This document shows, in pieces, positions 1 through 7,976 of a stretch of DNA of 64,000 nucleotides. The position numbers were made by a program, and so were the translations under genes. The DNA comes from Streptomyces sp. NBC_01314 (GTDB lineage: Bacteria > Actinomycetota > Actinomycetes > Streptomycetales > Streptomycetaceae). The notes beneath the pieces are model-generated. The model searched no databases. It had not been told where the DNA came from and worked only from the letters and a program-made list of their open reading frames with translations. Numbering within the stretch: position 1 is the first letter of the stretch; each line of letters opens with the position of its first letter. The DNA is taken from positions 3,658,001-3,722,000 of the forward strand of contig NZ_CP108394.1 in NCBI RefSeq assembly GCF_041435215.1, given 5' to 3'.

Positions 1-164
1 CGCGCCGGTGCGGAACGACTGCGGGTTCGCGGAGAGCGCCAGGTGGACGCCCGTCACGTCGTGCCCGGCTTCCGCCGCGCGGGCGGCGGCCACGGCGGAA
101 TCGACCCCGCCGGACATGGCGGCGAGGACACGGAGGGGGCGGGAGCGCTGCGAGATCTCAGTCA
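1..164 (-). CDS. mnmA: MnmA, tRNA-specific 2-thiouridylase (N-terminal fragment, runs off the window)
   Basis: Only the first 54 codons lie in the window; the gene continues past base 1. Residues 18-23 read SGGVDS, the ATP-pyrophosphatase PP-loop of MnmA/TrmU, in the usual N-terminal setting ([15 protein letters not shown]). MnmA adenylates U34 of Glu, Gln and Lys tRNAs and replaces O2 with sulfur delivered from a cysteine desulfurase. A cysteine desulfurase gene on the same strand 2.7 kb upstream is the probable sulfur donor; the two are separated here by two genes on the opposite strand. ATG at 164 is the only sensible start. Confidence 0.9.
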
Positions 165-225
165 TAACCCTTCAAGGGTAAGGGGCGCCGGGAACCGGAG
201 CCCGCGAGTATCCGTTGACGATCTC

Positions 226-945
226 GTGGGAACGAGACGGGCTTCCAAGAACGGTTCCGGGGACAGCGGCGCCGGCGCCTCCGGCGGCAAGGACGCGGGC
301 CGGCGCGTCGGACGCCGGGCGCTGCTCATCGGCACGGCCGCGGCCGCCGTCGGTACGGCCGTCGTGGCCAAGGACGAGCTGAAGCGCGCGTGGTGGCGGG
401 TGCCCGGTGTCACGAAGCCGCGCAAGGAGGGCGAGGTCGACTACACGGGCGCGAAGTGGGTCTCGGCGTCGGACGCGAACTGGCGAATGGCGGACCGGCC
501 GGACGACTTCGGCATAGACATGGTGATCATCCATGTCACGCAGGGCAGTTTCGACAGCGCCGTGAAGGTCTTCCAGGACCCGGAGCACGGCGCGGCAGCG
601 CACTACATCGTCCGCAAGGACGGCCACGTCACACAGATGATCCGCGAGCTGGACGTGGCGTACCACGCGGGCAACCGCGACTACAACGAGCGCAGTGTCG
701 GCATCGAGCACGAGGGCTTCGTCGAGCGCCCCGAGGACTTCACCGCCGAGATGTACGAGGCCTCCGCGCGGCTGACGGCCCGTATCTGCGCGCGGTACGA
801 CATCCCCCTCGACCGCGAGCACATCCTCGGCCACGTCGAGGTCCCGGGGACGGACCACACCGACCCCGGCGAGGACTGGGACTGGGACCGCTACATGAAG
901 CTGGTGCGCGCGGCGGCCGCCGCCCGGACGTCGACGCCCGCCTGA
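226..945 (+). CDS. Exported N-acetylmuramoyl-L-alanine amidase (Amidase_2 family)
   Basis: 239-residue protein that probably cuts the bond between N-acetylmuramic acid and L-alanine in peptidoglycan. A basic N-terminus with GRRVGRRALLIG (about residues 25-36) followed by an Ala/Val-rich stretch looks like a twin-arginine or strongly basic signal anchor. The catalytic domain (about 75-230) has the family landmarks: IIHVTQG with zinc ligand His103, AHYIVRKDGHVTQM, and GTDHTDPG with second zinc ligand His211. The open frame extends upstream to base 43, but that part overlaps mnmA antisense, so GTG 226 is preferred; no good ribosome binding site is visible, so the start is uncertain and the mRNA may be leaderless. 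Divergent from mnmA. Confidence 0.85.
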   Translation: MGTRRASKNGSGDSGAGASGGKDAGRRVGRRALLIGTAAAAVGTAVVAKDELKRAWWRVPGVTKPRKEGEVDYTGAKWVSASDANWRMADRPDDFGIDMVIIHVTQGSFDSAVKVFQDPEHGAAAHYIVRKDGHVTQMIRELDVAYHAGNRDYNERSVGIEHEGFVERPEDFTAEMYEASARLTARICARYDIPLDREHILGHVEVPGTDHTDPGEDWDWDRYMKLVRAAAAARTSTPA

Positions 946-1283
946 ACCGGACATCCGCGCACGGCCGGTTCCGGTGACCGAGAGCCGTCGCGCCGACGGG
1001 CGGGGACAGCCGGGTCACAGGGGTGCGAAGGGGCCGGGACAGCGTCGGCACAGATCAGTGGCGATGTGGCGCGCATCACATCCGCACGGCACGGCCGACG
1101 CTTCCCGCCCTGCGGCCGTCCGATACGTCCCTCGCCCCGGACTCCACCTGCGGCGGCCTCAACTCAGCGTTGCTTCAGGAGAGTTGGGCGAGCGAGACGC
1201 TCACGGCGGTCTCACAGCCCGCTCGGTCGGCTCCTAACTTCACCCCAGTACTTACACAGCCCTCAGGTCAAACATCCCGGCTC
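946..1283. other. Intergenic region upstream of the multicopper oxidase gene
   Basis: 338 bases without a convincing gene; the short open frames here have no codon support. It presumably holds the multicopper oxidase promoter. A direct repeat of CTCAC-type elements sits near 1199-1222. No Shine-Dalgarno sequence precedes the ATG at 1284, so that gene may be translated from a leaderless or weakly led mRNA. Confidence 0.4.
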
Positions 1284-2810
1284 ATGACGAACAACACGGA
1301 GCCGACCTCCGGCACGGGCAGGCACCCCAAGAGCGAGCACCGCAAGGGCAGGGGGCTGCACCGCCGCAAGTTCCTCGGCGGCATGGCGGGGGCCGGGCTG
1401 GCGGCCGTCGCGGTGGCCGGTACGGCCTTCTCCCTGCTGACCGACGCGAAGGGCAACAAGGCGGGCGCCGCGACCAACACCGCCTCGCTGAACGTCCCGG
1501 ACCTCCTGGAGGGCACCACCTCCGACGGCACGACCACGTTCACGCTGACCGCCCAGACCGGCACCCACGAGATCCTCAGCGGTGTCAGCAGCGACACCGC
1601 CGGCTACAACGGGTCGTACCTCGGCCCCACCATGAAGTGGACCACCGGCTCCACGGTCCTGCTGAACATCACCAACGACCTCGACGCCGACACCAGCGTC
1701 CACTTCCACGGCGCGCACATCCCGCCCGACATGGACGGCGGCCCGCAGAACGCCTTCGCCGCCGGGGAGACCTGGTCCCCCACCTTCGAGATCCTCGACG
1801 AGGCCAAGACGCTCTGGTACCACCCGCACGCGCTCGGCACCACGGCCGAACAGGTCGTGCACGGTCTGGCCGGTCTGATCATCGTGGAGGACGAGACCGA
1901 CGCGTCCGCCGCGCTGCCGAGCGAGTACGGCGTCGACGACATCCCGATCGTCCTGCAGTGCCTGGCCACCGACGCCGCGGGCGACATCAAGTACGACCTG
2001 AACGGCTATCTGCGCAACACCCTCAGCTTCCCGGTGCTGTGCAACGGCACGAACGTCGACGACACCACGTTGACGTTCACCGCGGCCAAGACCCGCACCC
2101 GGTTCCGGGTGCTCAACGCCTCACCGTCCGACATCATCACCGTCCAGCGCGGCGACGGCGGCACGCTCACCCAGGTCGCCACCGAGCAGGGCTATCTCAC
2201 CGAGGCCACCGAGGTGAAGACCATCCGGCTGGTGGCGGGCGGACGCGCCGAGTTCGTCATGGACCTCAGCGACGCGGTCACGCTGCAGGCCGTCATCACC
2301 ACCGGATGGGTCCGTGGCGGCAGCGGTACGTACGACTTCCTCACCGTCACCCCGGACGCCTCGGACAGCCCCGACGACCTGCCGTCCTCGCTCAACACGA
2401 TCGAGCGGTACGACACGTCGAGCTTCACCGCCCGCGAGATCACCCTCGACCAGGACGGCCTGGAGATGGCGATCAACGGGGCGGTCGGCACCACCATGGA
2501 CTCCATGGCGACGATCATGACGACGCTCGGTTCCAAGGAGATCTGGACGATCACCAACAGCACGATGCTGGAGCACTCGTTCCATCTGCACGACGTGCCG
2601 TTCCAGCTGATCGAGATCAACGGCGAGGAACCGACCGGCGTCGATCTCGGCTGGTTCGACACCTACGAGGTGGTCGGCGGCGGCTCCATCAAGATCGCCA
2701 TGGAGTTCACCGACTTCGCGGACGACACGTACATGTACATGCTCCACTGCCACCTCCTCCAGCACGAGGACGAGGGCATGATGGCCGCCCTCATGGTGAT
2801 GGAGAGCTAG
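1284..2810 (+). CDS. Tat-exported multicopper oxidase (laccase-like, three cupredoxin domains)
   Basis: 508 residues. RRKFLGG at 27-33 followed by a hydrophobic stretch is a clear twin-arginine signal, as expected for an enzyme folded with copper before export. All four copper-binding segments are present: HFHGAH (about 140), WYHPHA (178), HSFHLHD (431) and HCHLLQHEDEGMM (488), so type 1, 2 and 3 copper sites look complete, with Met as axial T1 ligand. Such enzymes oxidise phenols, metals or bilirubin-like substrates with reduction of oxygen to water; the substrate cannot be read from sequence. Start chosen at ATG 1284, directly before the signal peptide; the frame is open further upstream but without a signal there. 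Confidence 0.9.
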   Translation: MTNNTEPTSGTGRHPKSEHRKGRGLHRRKFLGGMAGAGLAAVAVAGTAFSLLTDAKGNKAGAATNTASLNVPDLLEGTTSDGTTTFTLTAQTGTHEILSGVSSDTAGYNGSYLGPTMKWTTGSTVLLNITNDLDADTSVHFHGAHIPPDMDGGPQNAFAAGETWSPTFEILDEAKTLWYHPHALGTTAEQVVHGLAGLIIVEDETDASAALPSEYGVDDIPIVLQCLATDAAGDIKYDLNGYLRNTLSFPVLCNGTNVDDTTLTFTAAKTRTRFRVLNASPSDIITVQRGDGGTLTQVATEQGYLTEATEVKTIRLVAGGRAEFVMDLSDAVTLQAVITTGWVRGGSGTYDFLTVTPDASDSPDDLPSSLNTIERYDTSSFTAREITLDQDGLEMAINGAVGTTMDSMATIMTTLGSKEIWTITNSTMLEHSFHLHDVPFQLIEINGEEPTGVDLGWFDTYEVVGGGSIKIAMEFTDFADDTYMYMLHCHLLQHEDEGMMAALMVMES

Positions 2811-2836
2811 GGCCCTGGCCCGGGGAGCCCCAGGAC

Positions 2837-2884
2837 GACGGCGGGTCGCGTATCCGCGGACTCGGTGACCGCGGCCCCGCCGTC
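2837..2884. terminator. Bidirectional terminator between the multicopper oxidase and cysteine desulfurase genes
   Basis: A 9-bp perfect stem (GACGGCGGG at 2837-2845 with 2876-2884) encloses 30 bases that themselves contain two CCGCGG blocks able to pair. It lies between two convergent genes, after the stop at 2810 and before the stop at 2909. Confidence 0.6.
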
Positions 2885-2908
2885 AACTCACGTGCCGGGC
2901 ATGGTTCT

Positions 2909-4078
2909 TCAGCTGAGGCCCGCGTCGCGGGCGCGTTCCACCACCGGGCCGATCGCCTTGGCGACCGCCTCCACGTCCGCCTCCGTGGAGGTGTGGCCGA
3001 GGGAGAAGCGGAGGGTGCCGCGGGCCAGGTCGGGGTCGGTGCCGGTGGCGAGGAGGACGTGGCTGGGCTGGGCGACGCCGGCGGTGCAGGCGGAACCCGT
3101 GGAGCACTCGATGCCCTGGGCGTCGAGCAGCAGGAGCAGGGAGTCGCCCTCGCAGCCGGGGAACGTGAAGTGCGCGTTGGCCGGGAGACGTCCCGCCGGG
3201 GCCGGGTCACCGCCCAGGATCGCGTCCGGCACCGCCGCACGGACCGCCTCGACCAGGGCGTCGCGCAGGGCGCCGATCTCCCGGGCGAACCACTCGTGCT
3301 GCTCGGCGGCGAGCCGGCCGGCGACCGCGAAGGAAGCGATCGCCGGGACGTCGAGCGTGCCGGAGCGGACGTGGCGTTCCTGGCCGCCGCCGTGCAGGAC
3401 GGGCACGGGGCTGTACTCGCGGCCCAGCAGCAGCGCGCCGACGCCGTACGGGCCGCCGATCTTGTGGCCGGAGACGGTCATGGCGGCGAGGCCGGAGGCG
3501 CCGAAGTCGACCGGAACCTGACCGAAGGCCTGCACCGCGTCGGCATGCAGCGGGACGCCGAACTCCTGTGCCACGTCGGCGAGTTCGCGGACCGGCAGGA
3601 TCGTGCCGATCTCGTTGTTGGCCCACATCACGGTGGCCAGGGCGACGTCGTCGGGGTTGCGGGCGATGGCCTCACGGAGAGTGTCCGGGTGGACCCTGCC
3701 GTACGGGTCGACCGGGAGGTATTCGACGGTGGCGCCCTCGTGTTCGCCGAGCCAGTGGACGGCGTCGAGGACCGCGTGGTGCTCGACGGGGCTGGCGAGG
3801 ACGCGGGTGCGGGCCGGGTCGGAGTCGCGGCGGGACCAGTACAGGCCCTTCACGGCGAGGTTGTCGGCCTCGGTGCCGCCGGAGGTGAAGACCACCTCGC
3901 TGGGGCGGGCTCCGAGGGCTTCGGCGAGGGTTTCACGGGCCTCCTCGACGGTGCGCCGCGCTCGGCGGCCGGAGGCGTGCAGCGAGGAGGCGTTGCCGGT
4001 GACGCTCAGCTGGGCGGTCAGGGCCTGCGCCGCCTCGGGGAGCATCGGGGTGGTCGCCGCGTGGTCGAGGTAAGCCAT
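2909..4078 (-). CDS. Cysteine desulfurase (IscS/NifS class V aminotransferase family)
   Basis: 389 residues. A PLP enzyme that converts L-cysteine to L-alanine and holds the sulfur as a persulfide for Fe-S clusters and thiolated tRNA. Visible landmarks: DHAATTPM at the N-terminus, VEHHAVL near 98-104, the PLP lysine in SGHKIGGP (Lys206), and the catalytic cysteine in STGSACTAG (Cys331). The next gene on this strand that is functionally linked is mnmA at the left edge, supporting a role as sulfur donor for tRNA 2-thiouridine. ATG at 4078 gives the canonical [10 protein letters not shown] start. Confidence 0.95.
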   Translation of the reverse strand: MAYLDHAATTPMLPEAAQALTAQLSVTGNASSLHASGRRARRTVEEARETLAEALGARPSEVVFTSGGTEADNLAVKGLYWSRRDSDPARTRVLASPVEHHAVLDAVHWLGEHEGATVEYLPVDPYGRVHPDTLREAIARNPDDVALATVMWANNEIGTILPVRELADVAQEFGVPLHADAVQAFGQVPVDFGASGLAAMTVSGHKIGGPYGVGALLLGREYSPVPVLHGGGQERHVRSGTLDVPAIASFAVAGRLAAEQHEWFAREIGALRDALVEAVRAAVPDAILGGDPAPAGRLPANAHFTFPGCEGDSLLLLLDAQGIECSTGSACTAGVAQPSHVLLATGTDPDLARGTLRFSLGHTSTEADVEAVAKAIGPVVERARDAGLS

Positions 4079-4193
4079 GGTGACCCGATTCTACGGGCCG
4101 TGTTCCGGTGACCTCGGCGGGTGTGCTCGTACATGGCCGTAACGCGCCCGCTGCTGTCGGCTGTCGGCTGTGCCCGCCCTCCCTCACTCCGGC

Positions 4194-4484
4194 TCAGAAG
4201 CTCCAGGACACCGAGTTCGTCGTCTGCATCAGGGTCGCCAGGACCACGAGGTCGGCGACGCCCAGGCCCAGGCCCAGGAAGGCGCGGCCCCGGCGGGTGG
4301 TGCCGCGCTTCAGAGCGACCGCGGCCAGGACGATGGCGATGGGGCCGAGGAAGAGGTTGAGGACGAGGAGGCCGAGCAGGCCGAGGATGAAGGAGGCGAC
4401 GGCCATGCCGTCGGCGTCCCGGCCTCGGGTGCGGGTGCGGGTGGCGGTCGTTCCGGTCTGCTGACGTGCGGCGGTGAGTTGCAT
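4194..4484 (-). CDS. Small DUF4190-type membrane protein
   Basis: 96 residues. A basic, Thr-rich N-terminus is followed by GMAVASFILGLLGLL, a typical DUF4190 opening, and two membrane helices with a basic loop (KRGTTRRGR) between them. Function of the family is unknown. ATG 4484 is preceded by GGAG about ten bases upstream, so it is preferred over the longer frame. It lies 77 bp downstream of another tiny membrane protein on the same strand and probably shares its promoter, which faces the TetR gene. Confidence 0.8.
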   Translation of the reverse strand: MQLTAARQQTGTTATRTRTRGRDADGMAVASFILGLLGLLVLNLFLGPIAIVLAAVALKRGTTRRGRAFLGLGLGVADLVVLATLMQTTNSVSWSF

Positions 4485-4561
4485 GGTCGGTCTGCTCCAA
4501 ACGGGCTTTCGGGGGAGGTCGTTCGGCGGGGGGCAGTCGGTAAGAAGTCGGTCGGCAAGGG

Positions 4562-4726
4562 TCAGTCGGTGATGCGGCCGCTGCGGGCGTGGCGCTCGCG
4601 GTACGCGAAGACCGCCAGCCACAGGGCGATGCCGGCCGCCAGGGCGGACGAGACCGCCAGCGGCACGTGGGCGACGGTGCCCAGGACGACACCCAGCAAC
4701 AGGAGTGCGGCGACGAGGAACAACAT
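4562..4726 (-). CDS. 54-residue membrane protein with two helices, divergent from the TetR regulator
   Basis: MLFLVAALLLLGVVLGTVAHV and the following Ala/Leu segment make two predicted membrane helices with a basic C-terminal tail (YRERHARSGR). I do not recognise a named family. ATG 4726 has a good ribosome binding site (GAGGTG, nine bases upstream), which decides the start over a longer frame reaching 4780. It is the first gene after the divergent promoter that carries the putative TetR operators, so it is a likely target of that regulator. Confidence 0.7.
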   Translation of the reverse strand: MLFLVAALLLLGVVLGTVAHVPLAVSSALAAGIALWLAVFAYRERHARSGRITD

Positions 4727-4834
4727 GGCGGATTCACCTCTCGTTTCGGTACGTCGTTTCAGTGCGTCGTTTCGGATCATCGTTTCGGATGGTTCGTCAC
4801 AGATCGTTCGTCACGACTCGTACGTTACGGCTGG

Positions 4835-4862
4835 GTGAACGGTTGTGGTTACAACTGTTCAC
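4835..4862. promoter_or_regulatory. Near-perfect 28-bp palindrome, probable TetR operator
   Basis: The two arms GTGAACGGTTGT and ACAACTGTTCAC around a 4-base centre differ from perfect symmetry at a single arm position. It lies in the divergent promoter region between the 54-residue membrane protein and the TetR gene. The half-site GNGAACNGTTGT recurs at 4904-4915. Confidence 0.65.
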
Positions 4863-4903
4863 TGACTGCCAAGTCTAGCGCGTCGCCCGGCTTTGCAATT
4901 ACG

Positions 4904-4921
4904 GAGAACAGTTGTTAACTG
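4904..4921. promoter_or_regulatory. Second operator-like half-site immediately before the TetR start codon
   Basis: GAGAACAGTTGT (4904-4915) repeats the arm of the palindrome at 4835, and CAGTT-GTT-AACTG (4909-4921) forms a smaller dyad. It ends seven bases before the TetR ATG, so binding here would block transcription or translation start: likely autoregulation. Confidence 0.5.
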
Positions 4922-4927
4922 CATGGC

Positions 4928-5554
4928 ATGAGTCACACTCTCGGCATCCGGCAGGTCCAGAAGCAGCGGACCCGGCAGGCGCTCATGGACGCCGCGCTCG
5001 GCCTGCTGGAGGAGCAGAGCCTCAGCAGCCTGGGACTTCGCGAGGTCACCCGGGCCGTGGGCGTCGCCCCCACCGCGTTCTACCGGCACTTCCGGTCGAC
5101 CGCGGACCTCGGTGTCGCGCTGGTCGAGGAGGTGCTCGGCAGTCTGCACCCGGTCCTCGGGGATCTGATGTCGGCGGTGGGCGACAGCGACGAACTCATC
5201 GAGCGCGCCATCGATCTGATCGCCCGCCATGTGGACGCGTACCCCGCACACGTCAGGTTCATCGCGCGCGAGCGTCACAGCGGGGTCCAGCCGGTCAGGG
5301 ACGCCATCCGGGGGCAACTGGCCCGCTTCACCGAGGAGGTGCGCGGCGAACTGGCCAAGCGGCCGGAGACCGACGGTTGGACCGACGACGACCGGCTGAT
5401 GCTCGCGGGTCTGTACGTCGATCAGATGCTGATGACCGCCTCACTGTTCCTGGAGGCCCTGGACGAGCCGGAGGAGGACCGCCTGCGGGTGACCCGGCTG
5501 GCGAGCCGCCGTATGCGGCTGATCAGCATCGGCTGTCGCCACTGGCTGGACTGA
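4928..5554 (+). CDS. TetR family transcriptional regulator
   Basis: 208 residues. The helix-turn-helix is in residues about 10-60 (QALMDAALGLLEE, then LREVTRAVGVAPTAFYRHF), a standard TetR DNA-binding domain with the conserved Y-x-H-F end. The helical C-terminal part is the dimer and ligand domain; its sequence pattern resembles FabR-type members, but the ligand is not deducible. ATG 4928 is used; no ribosome binding site fits because an operator-like repeat occupies the upstream bases. Probably represses itself and the divergent small membrane protein genes. Confidence 0.9.
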   Translation: MSHTLGIRQVQKQRTRQALMDAALGLLEEQSLSSLGLREVTRAVGVAPTAFYRHFRSTADLGVALVEEVLGSLHPVLGDLMSAVGDSDELIERAIDLIARHVDAYPAHVRFIARERHSGVQPVRDAIRGQLARFTEEVRGELAKRPETDGWTDDDRLMLAGLYVDQMLMTASLFLEALDEPEEDRLRVTRLASRRMRLISIGCRHWLD

Positions 5555-5567
5555 AGCCGCGCATACG

Positions 5568-5612
5568 CAAGAGGGAGGGCGCGCCCGATCGCCGGGCGCG
5601 CCCTCCCTCTTG
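5568..5612. terminator. Strong bidirectional terminator hairpin
   Basis: A perfect 20-bp stem (5568-5587 with 5593-5612) and a 5-base loop lie between the convergent TetR gene and the lipoprotein gene. Both genes stop within 20 bases of it. Confidence 0.85.
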
Positions 5613-5624
5613 CCCACCCGCGGG

Positions 5625-6026
5625 TCAGCCGTCCTTGGACGCCGACGCCGAGGCCTCCTGGCTCGGTGCCCCGCTCGGAGCCTGGCCGCCCTGGCCCGGC
5701 TGACCGCCACCGCCGGGGCCGCCGCAGCCGCCACCACCACCGGGGCCGCCGTTCTGGCCGCCACCCCCCGGTGCGCCGCTCGGCGCACCGGACGGCATGC
5801 CCGAGGGGGCGCCGGAAGAGGCCTGGCCGTTCGCGGAGGGCCGGCCGGAGGGAGCGGCGCCCGAGGGGGCACCGGACGGGGCGCCCGACGGGGCCTGGCA
5901 GCTCTGCTGCCCGGAGTTGCCGTTGTTCGATGTGGACGACGACGAGTCGCTGGAGCCGCACGCCACAAGGAAGAGGGGTGCGGCCGCCAGCAGGACGACG
6001 GCGGGGACGAGACGTGCACGCTTCAT
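5625..6026 (-). CDS. Low-complexity Gly/Pro/Ser-rich lipoprotein
   Basis: 133 residues. The N-terminus MKRARLVPAVVLLAAAPLFLVACG is a lipoprotein signal with lipobox LVAC. The mature part is disordered: a Ser/Asn linker, then repeated PSGAPSG units, Gly-rich runs with two cysteines, and an Ala/Ser tail. Such proteins are common in Streptomyces envelopes; no enzymatic domain is present. ATG 6026 with GGAG about ten bases upstream is preferred to the longer frame. Confidence 0.8.
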   Translation of the reverse strand: MKRARLVPAVVLLAAAPLFLVACGSSDSSSSTSNNGNSGQQSCQAPSGAPSGAPSGAAPSGRPSANGQASSGAPSGMPSGAPSGAPGGGGQNGGPGGGGGCGGPGGGGQPGQGGQAPSGAPSQEASASASKDG

Positions 6027-6365
6027 GAGAGACAGCTCCAAGAACGATGAAGAGTTCGTGGGCGGCATCGAATCAACGCAGCTTGGGGCTCTCTTGGGTT
6101 CCCGCTGTGCCAAACCTGTGCGAACGGCAAAGCCATCGCCAACTCACCATGCCTGACCTGGACTTTCACGCCTTTCCCGTAACTCGTCGCTGATACGGGC
6201 TCGTGACAGGGAGACGGCGCCGGAAGCACCGACTCACCGGCTCCAGCGGGCGAACCCACCTGCCGGACGCGCCGCGCGAGGGGCGGCCGTTCGCGGCGGC
6301 GGTGACGGCCCCCGAAGGGGCCGACGCCTAAGGCCGGTTGGCGGCGTGGCCGGGCCGCAGGCCGC
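6027..6365. other. Intergenic region between the lipoprotein and the thioesterase-like gene
   Basis: 339 bases; no credible gene. It must hold the lipoprotein promoter (reverse strand) and the 3' end of the thioesterase transcript, whose terminator hairpin is listed separately. Confidence 0.4.
6306..6323 (-). terminator. Terminator hairpin downstream of the thioesterase-like gene
   Basis: CGGCCCC (6306-6312) pairs with GGGGCCG (6317-6323) around a CGAA tetraloop, 42 bases past the stop at 6366. Confidence 0.55.
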
Positions 6366-7214
6366 TCAGTCCGACAACCTGACGCGCGCCAGCTGCCGCG
6401 ACTGCGCGACCAGCCGGTCCGCGCTGTCCCAGACCTCGGCGTCCTCCTCCAGGAAGCCGCCGGCGAGGTTGCGGGTGACGATGGCGACCCGGAGCGGTCC
6501 GGGCGCCGGACGGCAGCGGACGTGGACGGTCAGCTCGACCGTCGGGACCCAGCCCGTCATGCCCAGCTCGAACGCGGTCGGCGGCAGCGCGTCCACCGCG
6601 AGGAGCAGGGAGAACGGGTCGGCGTCCCGGCCGTCGGCGAGCCCGAACCAGGCCCGCATCTCGCCCTTGCCGGACGGCGCGCCGAGCGCCCAGCCGAGTG
6701 TCGCGGGGTCGAGCTTCAGGAGCAGCCGGTCGACGAGCGCGGAGCCGCCGGGGACGGGGCCGGGGGCGTCCTCGGAGCCGAAGCACTGCTCGATCGGCGG
6801 GATCGCGGGCGACTTCGCCGTCGTACGGACGTCGTCCGGGAGGGTGTCCAGGTCGCCGTAGGAGGCGAGGACGCGTATCCGCTCCACCTCGCGGCCCTCG
6901 TCGTCGTACTGGAAGAGGGAGGCCTGGCCGGTCGACAGGGTCCGTCCGGTGCGGACGACGGCCGTGCGGACGACGGCCGGGCCGGGCCGGGAGGCGGTCA
7001 GGTAGTGCGCGGAGATGGTGAACGGATCGTCGTGCGGGAGCGCGTCGGCGAGGGCGCGACCCAGGACGGCGAGGAGATAGCCGCCGTTGACGGCGCCGGT
7101 GATGGTCCAGCCGGCGGAGAGGTCGATGTCGTAGACGCCCTCTTCGCGGCGCGTGGCCGTCGTGTCGCGGTCGAACTCGCTGTCGCCGATGATCGCCTGG
7201 GATGCCTGAGCCAT
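6366..7214 (-). CDS. Acyl-CoA thioesterase-like protein (double hot-dog fold, TesB type)
   Basis: 282 residues. Two hot-dog halves are recognisable: an N-terminal one with GWTITGAVNGGYLLAVLGRA and SAHYLTASRPGPA, typical of the thioesterase family, and a C-terminal one ending in VAIVTRNLAGGFLEEDAEVWD. Substrate is probably an acyl-CoA or acyl carrier thioester. ATG 7214 is preferred; the frame also allows a TTG five codons upstream. A palindrome at 7241-7254 sits upstream, suggesting control by a repressor encoded elsewhere. Confidence 0.8.
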   Translation of the reverse strand: MAQASQAIIGDSEFDRDTTATRREEGVYDIDLSAGWTITGAVNGGYLLAVLGRALADALPHDDPFTISAHYLTASRPGPAVVRTAVVRTGRTLSTGQASLFQYDDEGREVERIRVLASYGDLDTLPDDVRTTAKSPAIPPIEQCFGSEDAPGPVPGGSALVDRLLLKLDPATLGWALGAPSGKGEMRAWFGLADGRDADPFSLLLAVDALPPTAFELGMTGWVPTVELTVHVRCRPAPGPLRVAIVTRNLAGGFLEEDAEVWDSADRLVAQSRQLARVRLSD

Positions 7215-7240
7215 GGCGGTACCGTACAACAGATAAATAC

Positions 7241-7254
7241 TAAGCGGTAGCTTA
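7241..7254. promoter_or_regulatory. Palindromic operator candidate upstream of the thioesterase-like gene
   Basis: TAAGC-GGTA-GCTTA is a perfect 5-4-5 inverted repeat located 27 bases before the ATG at 7214, inside an AT-rich patch that is probably the promoter. The cognate regulator is not evident nearby. Confidence 0.4.
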
Positions 7255-7277
7255 TGCGTGGCGGTGCAACCCGCCCG

Positions 7278-7919
7278 TCACCCCTCCTCGACCGCCGCGG
7301 ACCGCCGGTTCCACGCCCTCGGTGCCCGCCAGTGGTACCGCATCGCCAGCAGCCGCAGCACGAAGGCCGTGATCGCGGCGACGGCCGAGGTGAGCGGGTT
7401 CAGAGCGTCCTGGCTGATGCACAGGACGACCATCCCGGCGCCGACCATCGCGGGCACGGCGTACAGGTCGCGGTCCCAGCGCAGCAGCGAGGGCACCTCG
7501 TTGGCGAGGACGTCACGGAGCACACCGCCGCCGACCGCCGTGGCGAGGCCGAGAGCGACGGAGGCGGTCAGGCCGAGACCGTACTCGTACGCCTTGGTCG
7601 TGCCCGCGACACAGAAGAGGCCGAGGCCGGCCGCGTCGAAGACGTTCACCCCTGTCTGGATGCGCTCCACATGCGGGTGGAGGAAGAAGACCAGGAGGGC
7701 GGCGAGCAGCGGGGTGAGGAAGTAGCCGAGGTCGGTGAAGGCGGCCGGCGGTACGGCGCCGATGACCAGGTCCCGGAAGAGTCCGCCGCCGAGCGCGGTC
7801 ACCTCGGCGAGGACCGCGATGCCGAAGACGTCGAAGTTCTTGCGGACGGCCAGCAGCGCGCCGGAGATGGCGAAGACGAAGATGCCGATCAGGTCGAGCG
7901 GGTAGGGAGACACTCGCAC
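7278..7919 (-). CDS. TRIC-type cation channel family protein (UPF0126/YicG-like)
   Basis: 213 residues with about seven hydrophobic helices arranged as a duplicated unit. The family signatures GGGLFRDLVIG (about 45-55) and GGGVLRDVLANEVP (about 130-143) are both present, one in each repeat. Prokaryotic TRIC proteins form trimeric potassium-permeable channels. GTG 7919 is the longest start; GGGGGAG lies only three bases before it and nine before an in-frame GTG at 7913, so 7913 may be the real start. Confidence 0.85.
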   Translation of the reverse strand: MRVSPYPLDLIGIFVFAISGALLAVRKNFDVFGIAVLAEVTALGGGLFRDLVIGAVPPAAFTDLGYFLTPLLAALLVFFLHPHVERIQTGVNVFDAAGLGLFCVAGTTKAYEYGLGLTASVALGLATAVGGGVLRDVLANEVPSLLRWDRDLYAVPAMVGAGMVVLCISQDALNPLTSAVAAITAFVLRLLAMRYHWRAPRAWNRRSAAVEEG

Positions 7920-7935
7920 ATTCTCCCCCGCGAAC

Positions 7936-7968
7936 GTGTGTGCGCCTTACATTGCAAGGCGCACACAC
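7936..7968 (-). terminator. Terminator of the peptide ABC transporter operon
   Basis: A perfect 13-bp stem (7936-7948 with 7956-7968) and a 7-base loop lie eight bases beyond the stop of the last operon gene (7977). Confidence 0.85.
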
Positions 7969-7976
7969 GGATGGGG

